From Coniferiporia sulphurascens (taxonomy: Eukaryota; Basidiomycota; Agaricomycetes; Hymenochaetales; Hymenochaetaceae), in the NCBI GenBank assembly GCA_002794785.1, contig NBBA01000002.1, positions 930,001 to 994,000 on the forward strand: DNA of 64,000 nt, read 5' to 3'. Positions 11,052-23,292 of the stretch are shown here, piece by piece; position 1 is the stretch's first letter, and each line of letters begins with the position of its first letter. The notes beneath the pieces are model-generated. The model did not search any database. It was not told where the DNA came from and worked only from the letters and a program-made list of their open reading frames with translations. A program made the position numbers and the translations under genes.

Positions 11052-13929
11052 TCAGGACAGGAGGGCAATGTCGGGGTTGAGCTGATTGTAAAGCGGGCAA
11101 AGGTCGGACCATTGCGCTGCACAAAAGCGAAGACGATTGAGTAAGGCATCGGGACACAAAAGTAGTGGCAAAAATGTACCGTTGACAGGATCAGCACTTG
11201 CGACGTCCGCGGCACTTTCTGCGAAGACGATGGCCAGACCCCTGTAGTGATTTCGTAAGCAGCTGTCTCGGACGGACGGTAGAAGAGGATACGTACGCTT
11301 CAAGATGCCAATCGATATGGCAATGCAGGAACCAAGGACCGGGGTTGTTCGTGACGAAGCGGAACGTGACGTTGTCTGTCGGCCCGCCGATGCTCACAAC
11401 ATCACGTCGGATCGGGTTTACGTAGTTATACGTCGAACTCCCTGCAACACGTACAACGTCGAAGTTGTGCCCGTGAAGATGCATGGGATGCTGTAATATT
11501 TGATATTAGAAGCATTGCGTAAAGGCAAGGGTTATTTTTGTTCAGCATGACCGTGCCAAAAACAAGTTGGAATTGGAAGAACAAAACGAAGTAGTCAATG
11601 GAGCACGTACAGGGAAGGCACCGGGGAATGACACTTCGACGGTCTGGTTAGGCGGCAAGCTATAGACGGAACCGTTTGGCATGATACTTCCGGGGCTTAT
11701 TGCGCCGCTGAGAATTTGCAAGAGTACAGGAACCGACGGCGGAATGAAAGCGACGTTGTTGATGGTGAAGTTACCGCTAACCGGATCCTGTTTGTATTCA
11801 AATGTAAGTATTCCAAGAGAAAAAAGACGCATATAATGACTAACCTTTCCGACGACCAACTGAATGTTGACATCGGCACCGCCCGGGAATGGCAGTCCAG
11901 GCTACGGATTTTTGCGAAAGTTAGTAACCCCGTCGCATCATCGGAGCGCAGTTTCGACGATACTCACAGCTCCCGGATTGGTCAATGGCTATGGGCCGGA
12001 ACCCCCGAATTCAGTATCAATTGCCGCTCTACTGAGAGCCCGTAACAGGGAATGTGACTTACGACAATGGTCGCTTCGTTGGACAGTACCGGATTCGCAA
12101 CTGCGGTTGAATTAGACTCCGCAACTGACGCACCGTTGTAGCGAAGAATGGCTGAATTGACTCCTGCATAGAAGAGTTCGAATTAAAGTATACACGAGGC
12201 GAAAACCGGATATTTGCGAACCGCCAACAGTCGTCGGATTACCATCGCCACCGACCGGGATGGCGCGGATCCCTTTCAATATGTAAGCGTCAGTATCAAA
12301 GTGGAAAAACACATTCAGGGGTAGAAGCCACCCACAATAGTTGTCGACAGGCTTGTCAGCTGTAACCTACATGCGGATTCTCAAAACCCTAATTGCCTAA
12401 ATGGGATAACGACGATGGGCTTACGATGACAGAATACCGCTGGCCTGTCAATCGGAGATCAGTATGACATATCTAGTGTACACGGGCGAGAAGCTTACCG
12501 GGTTCGACCGTGACGATGTCAACGGTGTTGTTCGGCTGCGTCTCCGTACCATCGGTCTCGATGATAGTCATATTGTGCTGGTCGATAGAGAATTGATACC
12601 TGTACACCACAAGGAGTTTATTTATGTTTTTTACTCAGGAGCAGCTGCAGGGTCGTACGTCGGTAGACAGCTTGTGTTAATAATTCGGAAACGATATCTA
12701 ACAATAACAGAACATTGTCAATATCAAACAAAATTTGAAGAAAGACAGGGGCGAACCTCAATCCTGGCTGCACCCCGACAACAGCGAGCGGTGTCGGAGT
12801 ACCAGTGGCATTAGCCCAACGGCCAAGACCATTTATTAGTGTTGAATCGGGGTTTCTATGCGATAAGAAAGTAAACTGATATTAATCGGCGATTAAGAGG
12901 GTTTAAAGAGAGTGTTGTATATTCACGGAGCGTTCTTATCTGGAGTCGGAAATATCTGAGTGGAGAGTCCATGATACCAGTCCGAAATTGTGATTACGGT
13001 TGATTCTGCCATAGAGCATGAATAAAAGTATTAACACCAGATTAAGAACAAATGCTTACCGTTGTCAATGTCGTACAAGTCTTGGAGAGGATCCTGAGGG
13101 TCTGGGATAGGAGTGTTGTGGGTCAGACAAGAGCATCTCATCAAAGTAAAGAGGTCATACCGTAAAGTACTATCACGCCCCTATATTTACCTAAGTTGAA
13201 AAACTGGGAATGGAAGGGTTGAACGAAAATGCTCACCGAAGGCCATCACAGTATTGATTAGCCAAATGAGAATGATACCAATATGTACCAGACTGGCCGG
13301 GCACTACGAAATCGTAACTAGAGAAGAAAGTGGATATGAAAATCGACGGCCGCATCCGAATGATCCAAAAGGGGAACTCACAGGAATGAATGGTCGGGTA
13401 CAATCGGGCATTGATTTACAAACGACACTCCGTCCATTTCATTAGTGTGTGCCTGGAAGAGACCATGCCAATGCTTCCCACGGCAAACATAGATTGAGGT
13501 AAGCCGGGGGAAAGAACATATGTATATTCGTAGAAGCGGTGATAGAACTAACAATAGATGTCGATCGGCGCATGAGCGGATCCGTGAGGTTGTCGACGAC
13601 ATTTAGCTATTGCACATTGTCAATGTAAGCGCTAGACGTAATCGAACGCGAGGATGGTATCACGCACCATGAAGCGGTCTCCGATGTTACCCGTGATCAG
13701 TGGGCCCGGAAACTGTCCGTCAACGACCGTAGTTCTTCAAGCCGAGGATATTAGAAAGCCATTGCTGACACTGTTGTTGAGAGCGAAATGGTACATACGA
13801 TCGATTGAATCCATCGGGTGCGAGATTCGCATTGACTACAGTCAGCGTCCTTGAGACTGTTGCTGCGTGAACCGAGTTGCTCAGAGCAACAGCGAGGACC
13901 GCTTGAACGAATGAAAAACGAAACTGCAT
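11052..13929 (-). CDS. Laccase 1 (multicopper oxidase)
   Basis: This is a secreted blue copper phenol oxidase that oxidises phenols by one electron and reduces O2 to water. The ATG at 13929 starts a signal peptide ending near AVHAATVS ([10 protein letters not shown]). Copper signature L1 is [15 protein letters not shown] (~13480-13435), L2 is [16 protein letters not shown] (~13310-13250), L3 is [14 protein letters not shown] (~11493-11450), and L4 is [16 protein letters not shown], split by an intron near 11295. The residue ten after the L4 Cys is Leu, the class associated with medium redox potential. About 13 short introns lie at the positions used in the other four laccases. All joins I followed keep frame, to TGA at 11054-11052, giving about 510-520 residues. 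A TATATAA box lies about 85 bp upstream. It is transcribed away from laccase 2. Physiological substrates and expression cannot be read from the sequence. Confidence 0.95.
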
Positions 13930-14013
13930 TCAACCAAAAAATTAGAGGAGATAGCACCAGACAGAGTACAGCCGATCGTTGACAAGTAGGAAGGCTTTAT
14001 GCTCTGCGTGGGG

Positions 14014-14020
14014 TTATATA
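14014..14020 (-). promoter_or_regulatory. TATA box of laccase 1
   Basis: TATATAA on the minus strand lies about 85 bp upstream of the laccase 1 ATG, the same spacing as TATA-like boxes of the other laccases in this window. Confidence 0.6.
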
Positions 14021-16935
14021 CTAGGCGGCCGCTGTAAATACACATTTACCCCTTCATCACCGGAGCCCGCAAAAGTTGACTTTCGGTCGCCAATCGAGGG
14101 TGAAGACAGATCCATGCGGCGAATATAACCTAAGCGGTGAGATATTTGGTACCGTTAATGCTAGTATGCGAGTCTTCGCCGAACAAGAGAGACCATTTGG
14201 TATGGCAGATTCTCTGTCAGATACCAATAGCGTGATTTAGGAAGCTGTTAAGGGGAAATAAGAATCCGATTTGGGATTTATACAAGTCCACCGCAGAGTG
14301 GCTGAGCACAGCCGTTGGGGAGAAGACGGCGTCTGAGTCTGCTCTCAGTAGCGTGCCGGAAAACATTCGCCCGAATAAGAATCAGCCGGCTCTGGTCGGC
14401 ACGCTGTACCGAATGGCTGGGGCGAAAGTGCGCTAATCTGCGGCGCATTGCCGGCGAGGTCACACCGGACGACTGCAGTCGGCTATCAATGAATATTGCC
14501 TGGCCCGCCGTTTCAGAACGTCAGGCGCTATATCCGTTGTCAAGCTTCAGACCTGTCGAATAACCTGTATGTGCTTTTTAAAGCTAATGAGATGGAAAGC
14601 GCATACCGCTCGCATTTGCGTCTATCTATTTTCGGCAAGTTAATTGCTGGACAGAGTGCGGGAGTCGGCGCGACGCTCGAGTTAGTCACGCCGACTAGAT
14701 CGCTGCGGGTTGCAAGTCCTACGGACCATGTGGGGTTACCGGCGGGGGGGGGGCGTTTTTAAAGATAGCCCGCTGTCTTCATGTTGACTGGTGCGGGTAA
14801 TGATCGTCCCTTTTGCCAAAATCCATAATCGTTTCTCCGTGTGGTACAGACGCTGACATCGAGATCCCGATGGGTTGGGGAAAAAGTCCAAAAGTCGCAG
14901 AACGTTTGCCGGTATTGGTTCGAAGTAGAGCCTTGCAGAGTCAATCCTGAATCAGTAAAACCCCAAGAAGCGAACCATATGTGGACTGTTTGGGAAAGAC
15001 GCAAGGGAAGACGCAACAGTGAACTCCTTCCGAGCGGGATAATCCACGAGGCTCATCCCAATCATGCTCGTCGCGAAAGTCTTTCGTTCCGCAAAAAGTT
15101 CTCAAGCATGCAGAGGCCATAGAACTACCAGCCCAGGAAGCATGTAAGCCCAGGACGACGACTGTGGAAGTCGAGCAGCTCCGGTTTCTTGAAAAATAAA
15201 AGAGGCACAAAGATGTCATCAAGCGCCACAGGACCCGCCGAACACCACCCGCGGTGGTCCTCAAGTTTTTATCAGGGGTAACAGTAACGTTCATGGTTCA
15301 TTCGGGCTGTTCGACGCTCAGAGATGCAGGAGAGTCGACGGGGTTCGCACGATCATCGGACTCGTTCTCATGAGGCAATTATACGAGGTGTGGTCCCTGT
15401 AAGCGCGAGATCGCACTCGTATAATTAGTTACGAGGGAGCCGCAAGTCGAGCAGAGTATAGCCGAAAAGAAAGGCAAGTGCACAAGGGGAGCCGTAAATG
15501 TTAAAGAACAGTGAGGGAAGAATCGTCAGATCTTAAAGCAGCAGAGTAGTAGCACCGAGCAACCCGGAAAGAACGTCCTGAGCTCGCCCTGAAGCGAGCT
15601 CCTGTTGAGGCAATTTTTTTCGAAGATTAGTGCTTCAGGTCAGCCATTTACGTAAAGTGCAGCGGCGGCACCGCTCTCACGCTCACCGGGCTAAAATGCG
15701 GATGTTCAGCCTCATAGAAAAGAAAATCGTTTCAGTCAATTGCACGAGGCCTTCAACCGCATAAAACTTCATGGTGAATGACTTGCTCATTGCAATGATC
15801 GTGAGCTTTGTATACAATTACGATCTGATGGCCTAACCGATCGTGGTTCTCCCCCAAAATGCGGCATCTCAGCCGTATCTATACACTTCAATGCATGGCG
15901 AAAAGTCTGATGCGCACAATCCCCATTCCACTTTCATCAAACCTTTCCTTTTGACTGAGGTGGGAATGTTGAGATTGATATTACCGATTGAGGCGTGTTC
16001 ACCACAGATCCGGATGAGGCGGGAGCTGCTTCCTGTGTCCAGGAGCGTGAAATCTATATAATCGAAACAACCTTCAACTCTCGATGAGCACACACTTCGC
16101 AATTTATACATTCTTAAAAATAAAACAAAATCCGTTTCGACCAATTTCCAGCAAGCACAGACCAGCACCGTCCTTTCCATCTTCCATCAGAGTACGGGCC
16201 TGCATTACAATTACCCTCGGTTGCCAGGATTTCTCCGTTGTGTCCCGGACGTCTGTCCATTTTGCTCTCACACCGGTGTGCTGGGCGGCCTCCCCCTGTC
16301 ATAGAAATACAATTGTCGGGAGAACTATTCAGGTGTCGATGCCGCGCTGAGTTCGGGCCAAAAGTCCAGAGTTCCAAGTCAATGGTGAACCATGGTCAAC
16401 ACAACGGCCTTCACCTCGGACCCAAGCGAGTACGCAAAAAGCCGACAGAGAAGAGGGGAACGACTTCGGTCAAAAGCCGAGTCCAGAAAATTTCCAAGAT
16501 CGCTTAGGAAACTATTTTTGATACTAAAAAGATCTTCTCAAGTTGCAAAAAATCTGAGGTTCTCCGAATCGGAACCGAGGCCTGCTTCAAGTACGTGGGA
16601 AAGCGTTTTCCCTCTTATGTAACCAGATTTTGCTCCGTCTCCCAAATTTGCGAACTATTTTTTTCCGCAAGTACTATCGCATTGCAGTAAGATTGACCAA
16701 GCTCTCCTTCGCCGCCAAATCTTGCTGTCGATTTAGTGTTCTTATACGCAATTGGACCGATCCGCCGCTATAGTTTGGACCCTCGTTTATTTCTTGTGAA
16801 TGCTGTGCCATCGTGGGCGTCCGGTGTGGTTATCTGGTGCCTGCGGACATATTGACCGGGCGTGTCAACATTTGCCTTCACAACTCACCCGCTCAGCCTC
16901 AATACCGTTTCAGATGAAATGAGGATGGCCAAGCT

Positions 16936-16937
<2 letters not shown>

Positions 16938-16973
<36 letters not shown>
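16938..16973. repeat. (AC)18 microsatellite
   Basis: Eighteen uninterrupted AC dinucleotides (36 bp) between laccases 1 and 2. Such tracts are usually length-polymorphic. Confidence 0.97.
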
Positions 16974-16975
<2 letters not shown>

Positions 16976-17553
16976 CACCAGGCGCCATCAGAATAGGAGG
17001 CGTCTTATTGCGGATGTTCATCAAATCCCTCGCTCGAACGCCGTGGTCCGTGGGATCCGATACGTTGTAACGGAACGAGAAGTTAAAGGTGCACAACTTC
17101 TGCTCTTCCATGACGAAAACAGGCGTGCTACTGTGTCTCGACGCTTTGTGAGGGAAAAGAGAACATTCTTAATGACTTAGTTCCATGTACCATCAATTCA
17201 AATTTATGAACTTCGTTCGGCGCCAAGTGTCCTCCAGCAATGGAAATCCATCCGAAGTCAGCTAGTTACTTTTGCCTCGTGACCATACCTCGGGACGTCG
17301 ATATACAGTATGTAATTCATACTGTCCGTCTCTCACGCAGCTGAATTACCTCACTTCCGGAGGATTGTTTCAACTTACACATCCATCTTGTTTTGGGCAT
17401 TAGCTCTACCGTTCCTGAACAATGTGAATGGAAACGTGAATAGATAGTCCTCGGAACTCGTGCGTGAGCATCGGCCGGTAGCGGGCAACGTTTCTCGATG
17501 GACCATGCGCCGATGTTTGTCAGGACTTCTGCAGCGATATCAAGAGCAGGCCC

Positions 17554-17560
17554 TATAAAG
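17554..17560 (+). promoter_or_regulatory. TATA box of laccase 2
   Basis: TATAAAG lies about 90 bp upstream of the laccase 2 ATG, matching the spacing in the paralogues. Confidence 0.65.
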
Positions 17561-17647
17561 GCCAGCTCGTTTTGTACTATTCATGTCTCATCGGTTTCTC
17601 TTTCACTGAGGGATCGAATCTCACCCATACTCGTCTTTACACTAAGC

Positions 17648-20142
17648 ATGCCGTCGAGAGTGGCTTTAGCTTCTCTCGTCTTTGCTGCTTTGCAGCTCCC
17701 TTCCAAAGTCTCTGCCGACACTGTCCTCGTCAACCTTGAGATTCAGAATGCAGAACTCGCTCCTGATGGTTTCAGCCGCTCGTAAATCTTTCACATAATT
17801 GAAAGCTTGTGTCCTATGTTAATGGTCGGAACGACCCGCAGAACGGTTACGGCTAACGGCTCGGTCCCAGGCCCTCTCATCTCGGGGAATGTTGGTGATC
17901 AATTCCTGGTAAATTATAGTGAATCGATTCCAAGTTATGAAACTATACTCATCATTCTTTAGATCGATGTTCAGGATAACCTCACCGACCCTACCATGAG
18001 ACGGGCCACTTCCATCGTGAATAATTCCTTTATACGTTATTCTCCTAATTTCTCATTTAAAAACAGCACTGGCACGGCATATTTCAAGAGCACACCGTCG
18101 AAATGGACGGACCGGCATTTGTTACGCAGTGCCCGATTGTTCCAGGGTTTGACTTCTTGTTCGTATCAACATCTCTTTCAAGCTTCTATCGTGTTATATC
18201 GAACAAAGTAGGAAGACTGACTGATGTTCCGGTACCAGGTACAACTTTACGGTGCCCGACCAGTCCGGAACATACTGGTACCATTCGCATTTATCAACCC
18301 AGTACTGTGACGGGCTTCGGTTTGTTCAATCAATTTTAGTCAAAAGACTCTGTTGTCTGATCTGATCACGCGCACTCTAAGCGGCCCTCTTGTTATTTAT
18401 GGTGCGCCTTTAATGCTATGTCCTAATCTGCCCTGTGATGTAACTGCGGCCTCCAGACCCCAACGATCCGCTTCAGTCCTTATATGACGTTGATGACGGT
18501 GAGCGCTTTTTACGTATGCAGTCGGGCTAAATTTATATTATCCCACGAAATGCAGAGTCAACAATCATAACTCTTTTGGATTGGTATCACACGGTCGCAC
18601 CCACGCTGTTCCCCAACCCGACCAATGCTACACCGTGCGTTATACTTGATTAACTCTTCGCAAAATTTTGTTTTCTTGGCCTCTGAACTCTGTCTCTGTC
18701 AGTACACCGGATTCGACGTTGATTAATGGACTTGGGCGATGGAGTGGAAATGCTACAAGCGACCTCGCTGTCGTGCGCGCTCAGCCGGGGAAGCGTCAAC
18801 GATTCAGGCTTATCAACATGAGTTGTTTCCCCTCGTACGTTTATTTTGTACTCTCCGCTACTATCCCCAATTTACCATTTTTGAAAGCTTCCTATTTTCT
18901 ATTGATGGGCACAACATGACCATCATAGAGGCGGACGGTATAGAAACCGAGCCTATCACTGTCGATTCACTCAATATTTTTGCCGGTATGCACAATTTTA
19001 GAAAATGGACTTCAGAAAGATTACGAACGGCTCACCTACCCTTTCATACAGCCCAACGTTATTCAATTATTGTGAGTTGGGATATTCGAAGCTGTGGAAA
19101 TATTTACTGATCGCAGGTTAGGTTACTATGGACCAACCCGTCGACAATTACTGTAAGTGCTTTGTTCCTCCTCCTAAAAAGAACAGCTTGATCGAAAATT
19201 GTAACGCAGGGATCCGGGCTATTCCGTCATCTCCCGGCGGCTCTACTACCGCCGGTGGTATTAACTCTGCCATTCTTCGTTATGACGGTGCTCCGATTAG
19301 CGAACCGACTACAAATCAAACGGCCAACCCGGTTGTTATGAATGAGTCCGACCTTCACGTGAGTCTTGCCTCTGATGCAAACGTCTTTACTAAAATGCCC
19401 CCCAAATATAGCCCCTCATTAATCCTGGAGCAGTAAGTAATTTCCAATTTACCGTGACAAAGTCTAATCCTATTTGAAGCCTGGACTCCCCTTCGTCGGC
19501 GGCGCAGGTGTTGTCAAGACACTGACAATTACACGTGCGAACGGAGAATTTGAAATAAACGGCGTGCCGTTTAACCCTCCCAGTGTTCCGGTGCTACTCC
19601 AGATTCTGAGTGGAACGACAAGCGCCACCGACCTCCTTCCGGCTGGCTCCGTGTACTCTTTGCCTCCCAATCAGACAATTGAAATAAATATTCCCGGAGG
19701 TGGAAACGTGCGTCTTGCCTTACGCCGCATCAGAGCTCAGCTGAAAATTCGTTCCTATCTAGCATCCTTTCCACCTTCATGGTCACTCATTCGATGTCAT
19801 CCGCGTCGCGGGAAACTCCAGCTACAACTTCGTTAACCCGGTGAGGCGCGATACGGTCAACATCGGTGCGGGAACCGACAACGTTACATTCCGCTTCACA
19901 ACGAACAATCCGGGCCCGTGGTTCCTTCATTGCCATATTGACTGGCACTTAGAAGGCGGCTTAGCGATAGTTTTCGCTGAAGATGCCGGCAACGTCTCAA
20001 CTAATGACCCGGTCAATGGTAAGATGCTCGTGTCACACGAGTGTGGGTGCGATGATACTAATATTAACTCTTTGCTATAGCGGATTGGTCTAACCTGTGC
20101 CCGCTCTACAATGAGTTTAACCCAGACACAGGCTTGGCGTGA
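17648..20142 (+). CDS. Laccase 2 (multicopper oxidase)
   Basis: This is a secreted laccase. The ATG at 17648 is chosen because it opens a signal peptide ([23 protein letters not shown]) just before the mature start [18 protein letters not shown]. The upstream in-frame stretch lies in the promoter and includes the TATA box. L1 is [15 protein letters not shown] (~18070-18115), with Ile where the paralogues have Leu. L2 is [16 protein letters not shown] (~18270-18320). L3 is [14 protein letters not shown], split from upstream sequence by an intron near 19710-19770. L4 is [16 protein letters not shown] (~19930-19975), with Leu at the axial position. About a dozen introns of 50-80 nt are needed and each join followed keeps frame. 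The last exon reads [13 protein letters not shown] and ends with TGA at 20140-20142. Sequence and intron texture are closer to laccase 1 than to laccases 3-5. Confidence 0.94.
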
Positions 20143-21177
20143 GCCTCGGAAGCGAGGCAATGAAGTGGTGCTAAGGGAGGAACGAGCAGACAGAACTCTT
20201 GACTGAATGATAGCTGTATATCTATCGTGCTCCAAGTGGAAGAAAGTTACAGAATTAGCGTTTTTCTACATCTATTGTCACAAATGAGAAGAAAAGAAAT
20301 GGTTTGCGGTGATTACAGTATATTCCGATTCGAGATGAGTTTTCAACTCAGATAGCGTGGACTATGCGGCTTTTTGTATGATGGGGGATAAACTAGCTAC
20401 GGGCTACGATCCAAAATTGGGACGTTACAGACTTCCGCTGTATGAGCCACTTTGGGGCTCCCCGGGACCGGAGGCGGGCAATTAAAAACAGAAGATTGGC
20501 GGTGCCAATCAGATCGACATTCACGCGCTCTCGGACAAAGAAGGGTTGGACTTGGAGAGTGCCGGAGCATCGGTACGTTAGGACATGCTCTCTTTCTCAA
20601 ACTTAAAAAGAATCGCCTTCGAAGACACGCGTGTCTACTCAGGCCGCGAAGTATAAGGAGAGTTTCACGTTCAAACAGAAGCACTCAATCACAGGGGCTA
20701 AACACTCTACTAGTGCGGCCCCGAGCATCGTAGTTCACAGTTACGAAAATGCCTCGGAAGTCAGGCTGTGAGCTTCGCGTGCCTAAGCGGCTGTCCACTG
20801 AAAGGCACGACCTGATCGCGGGCACCCACGGCTTTTGGGCGTCAGTACTCTCATGAATTCCGAAAAATCCCCTAAAGTGCCTCACTACTTCTCACGCCTA
20901 TTTAAAGCCTCGGCTGCGGACTAGCGGGCTGCGGCGGAGGGCGAACGGTTTCGTTGACATCAATGGGCAGATCGTCGCACGACGACAAACTTAGAGCAGA
21001 TGGCCCACTCTCGGGCTTGAATCTTGAAGCGGTTTATGTTCCTTTCCTCTGTGGTGGGATGAACGAGATTCGTAAAGTAGAGACAGATTAGCTAGGCCGA
21101 CGAAGAATGATCTAATAGCTCGAAAATGGTCGTAAGACTGACAGAGATAATCGGGTAAGTCGATTTAATCTCACTTT
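20143..21177. other. Convergent intergenic region, laccase 2 / methyltransferase
   Basis: About 1 kb between two convergent genes. Short open frames occur on both strands, none with a recognisable domain. No RNA gene or repeat was seen. Confidence 0.5.
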
Positions 21178-22290
21178 TCACACGCTGGCCCAGCCTAGTA
21201 TAATCCACACTAGCCAACGTCTCCGTTCACCCTCGTCCTCGCCCTCCCTTTCTTCGGCCCATGCCCTTCCGAAGTTTTCTTTGTCCACTTTATATTCCTC
21301 CACCTTGAGGATGTCTAATCCGAACTTGCCAGACCGCACTAAATTAAGAAATGCGCGAATCGTGTAGCGCCCCGTGTGTAAGCCTGCAACAAGGTGCACG
21401 CGCGCGTGTGGTGTACGCCGCAGAAGAAGATGCAGCGTATACAGAAAGACGCCATGCAAACTTGAGTCCCAGAGCGTGTCGGCTGCTAGGATAAGGTCAT
21501 AGCCGCGCAACTCTTCCATATTCGACCATATTCGACTCGGAGCGACGGGTCGAATGGGAGAAACATCATCACCCCATGCGTATGGAACGACGCGGACACG
21601 AGGTCCAGAGTCAGAACTTATGGAACTAACAAAATCGGCTGCATCCGATACGCCTGTCTCGTTAATAGCAAAACCGTTCCTCTGGGCATTGGCGCGAAGG
21701 TTGTCAATGAGCAGATCGTCCGGATAATCGCTCAGTGTCACCCTCCATGTAGGGCTTCTTTCAATATCGTCTGGGCTCCCCCAGTAGAACCTGGAGGAGG
21801 ATGCGCGCTCAAGACACTTTGCTACCAAAAGACCTGGTAGACCAGCGCCCGCTCCAAGCTCCAGTACCTCGAGCGTAGAAGCAGAGCATACGCATGACTG
21901 TACAAGCGCACGCAGCTCGAGGAGACCGACGTGGTCCGCAAGGAAGATAGAAGAAGCCCAGATGCTCGACGCGTGCAGTGCCCAGTTGTGCGTGCGTGTG
22001 TCCGATGTGTGCAATGTGAGCGTAATCGGGGAGGTCTTCAAGCCGATGAAGTTTTCGTCGGTCTTTCCGTCGTAATTATCCGACGTCAAGCCATCTTTTC
22101 CCGAGTAGGTGTACGGGAGGACCGATCCAGCATCGGCACAGGTTATCGGGGCGTAGCCGTACAGACCATCCAGGGATGTTGAAAAAACGTCCTCCGGATC
22201 TTCCGTTTTGCGACCTTCCTGGATTTCATCCTTTACCAGGTCGAAGCTGTAAGAGTTCTTGTTGTGGTCGATAAAGCTAGCTGAGGGCAT
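21178..22290 (-). CDS. Methyltransf_16-like (nicotinamide N-methyltransferase/Efm7-type) SAM methyltransferase
   Basis: This is a predicted S-adenosylmethionine-dependent methyltransferase of the seven-beta-strand class, probably cytosolic. Motif I is LELGAGAGLPGL (near 21870-21835). An acidic post-motif (LSDYPDDLLIDNL) follows after a VTLSD strand, then a PYAWGD segment and a DLILAADTLWD strand with the layout seen in fungal Nnt1/Efm7-like proteins. The upstream THNWALHASSIWASSIFLADHV helix fits the family's N-terminal region. The gene appears to be a single exon of about 370 residues, unusually intron-poor here. The start is the first ATG of the frame, at 22290 (MPSASFIDHN). The stop is at 21178-21180. 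Whether the substrate is nicotinamide, elongation factor lysine or another compound cannot be decided from sequence. Confidence 0.8.
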   Translation of the reverse strand: MPSASFIDHNKNSYSFDLVKDEIQEGRKTEDPEDVFSTSLDGLYGYAPITCADAGSVLPYTYSGKDGLTSDNYDGKTDENFIGLKTSPITLTLHTSDTRTHNWALHASSIWASSIFLADHVGLLELRALVQSCVCSASTLEVLELGAGAGLPGLLVAKCLERASSSRFYWGSPDDIERSPTWRVTLSDYPDDLLIDNLRANAQRNGFAINETGVSDAADFVSSISSDSGPRVRVVPYAWGDDVSPIRPVAPSRIWSNMEELRGYDLILAADTLWDSSLHGVFLYTLHLLLRRTPHARVHLVAGLHTGRYTIRAFLNLVRSGKFGLDILKVEEYKVDKENFGRAWAEEREGEDEGERRRWLVWIILGWASV

Positions 22291-23292
22291 TAACAGCCTT
22301 GAAATTGTCTGAGGGTAGCAATCAGGACGGTAACCGTAAAGCTGACACCCTCGCGGGGAAACACAATAGATAATGATCAATCGAAAAGTACTGGCCAGGT
22401 CCAGAATAAAACTGATCGTTAACTCGATAAGCTCCGATTCAAGTGCCGCTGGACGCGAGAGACAAAACTAAATCGGTAAATATTTCCAAGCTCCGATGTT
22501 ATCCGAAATTACCCTTTATTACGTCATTTTTGTGGGCTTGCAAAATTGATGCCTTCAGTCTTGCTTGCAATTAATTCTCAGAGTCTTTCATGAGTGCTTC
22601 AAAAAAAGAATCTTGACGGCTGATTGCATTCAGATTCACTACTTACTGTTATGGTCATGCGTAATACCGGATCCCAGGAATTGATAACACTTTGCAATTT
22701 GCTTTGCGGAAGACTTCAAGTCGTCACAGTTTACATCAGAGCTACCCGGCAGCGGATTCGCTCTCAATTTCTGTCGTTTGTCCACTAACTGTGCGGAAAA
22801 AAACGATACAAACGGCATTCATAGCCTGACCACACAATAAATGCCAGCCAAGTCTCCCATCAACACGGGCTTCGCGGTGAAATTGTCGTGTCGGTTAACG
22901 TGGTAATGGATAGTAGCAGCCTGACACGAAAGTTGCGGTGACTATACGTACGAAGTACAAGACATGATGTCGACTGCCATACCTAACCTCAGGCTGAAGA
23001 GTAATTCCCATGTCTGATCTTAATGTGCACAGGGCAGAGGGCTAACGTGCGTTGTTAATCATACGGGATCCATCCAATACATCAGGCATCTCTTGAGCTG
23101 TCATACACTGGCATCTCTTCTGGTACCCTGTTTCGAAAAGCTTTCACGCGTTAAGTCTGCGTGCCGGTGCGTTTGCTTGAAGTACGATCGACAAGCCTTG
23201 CCCTCACCTCATGTAACTGAGGTTATTTCGACTTATAACCCCTGCACTCACCTCCATCGTGTAGTCACCTCAACGGTCTCATTTTCCCGTCC
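22291..23292. other. Divergent intergenic region, methyltransferase / BTB locus
   Basis: One kilobase without a recognised exon. It must include the methyltransferase promoter. No clear TATA box, repeat or RNA gene was identified. Confidence 0.5.

Larger units (their letters stand above)
13930..17647. other. Long head-to-head laccase 1/laccase 2 spacer
   Basis: The 3.7-kb region between two divergent laccases holds the TATA boxes near each end and an (AC)18 microsatellite. It also has a run of ten G near 14744-14753. On the minus strand between about 17510 and 16975 lie several short open stretches that look exon-like but could not be joined into one frame (see findings). No complete gene, tRNA or recognised transposon was found. 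Confidence 0.5.

Noticed and set aside
14280..14460. tRNA-like or coding segment in the laccase 1/2 spacer
   Set aside because: No A-box/B-box pair or cloverleaf could be drawn, and the open stretch has no recognisable protein similarity.
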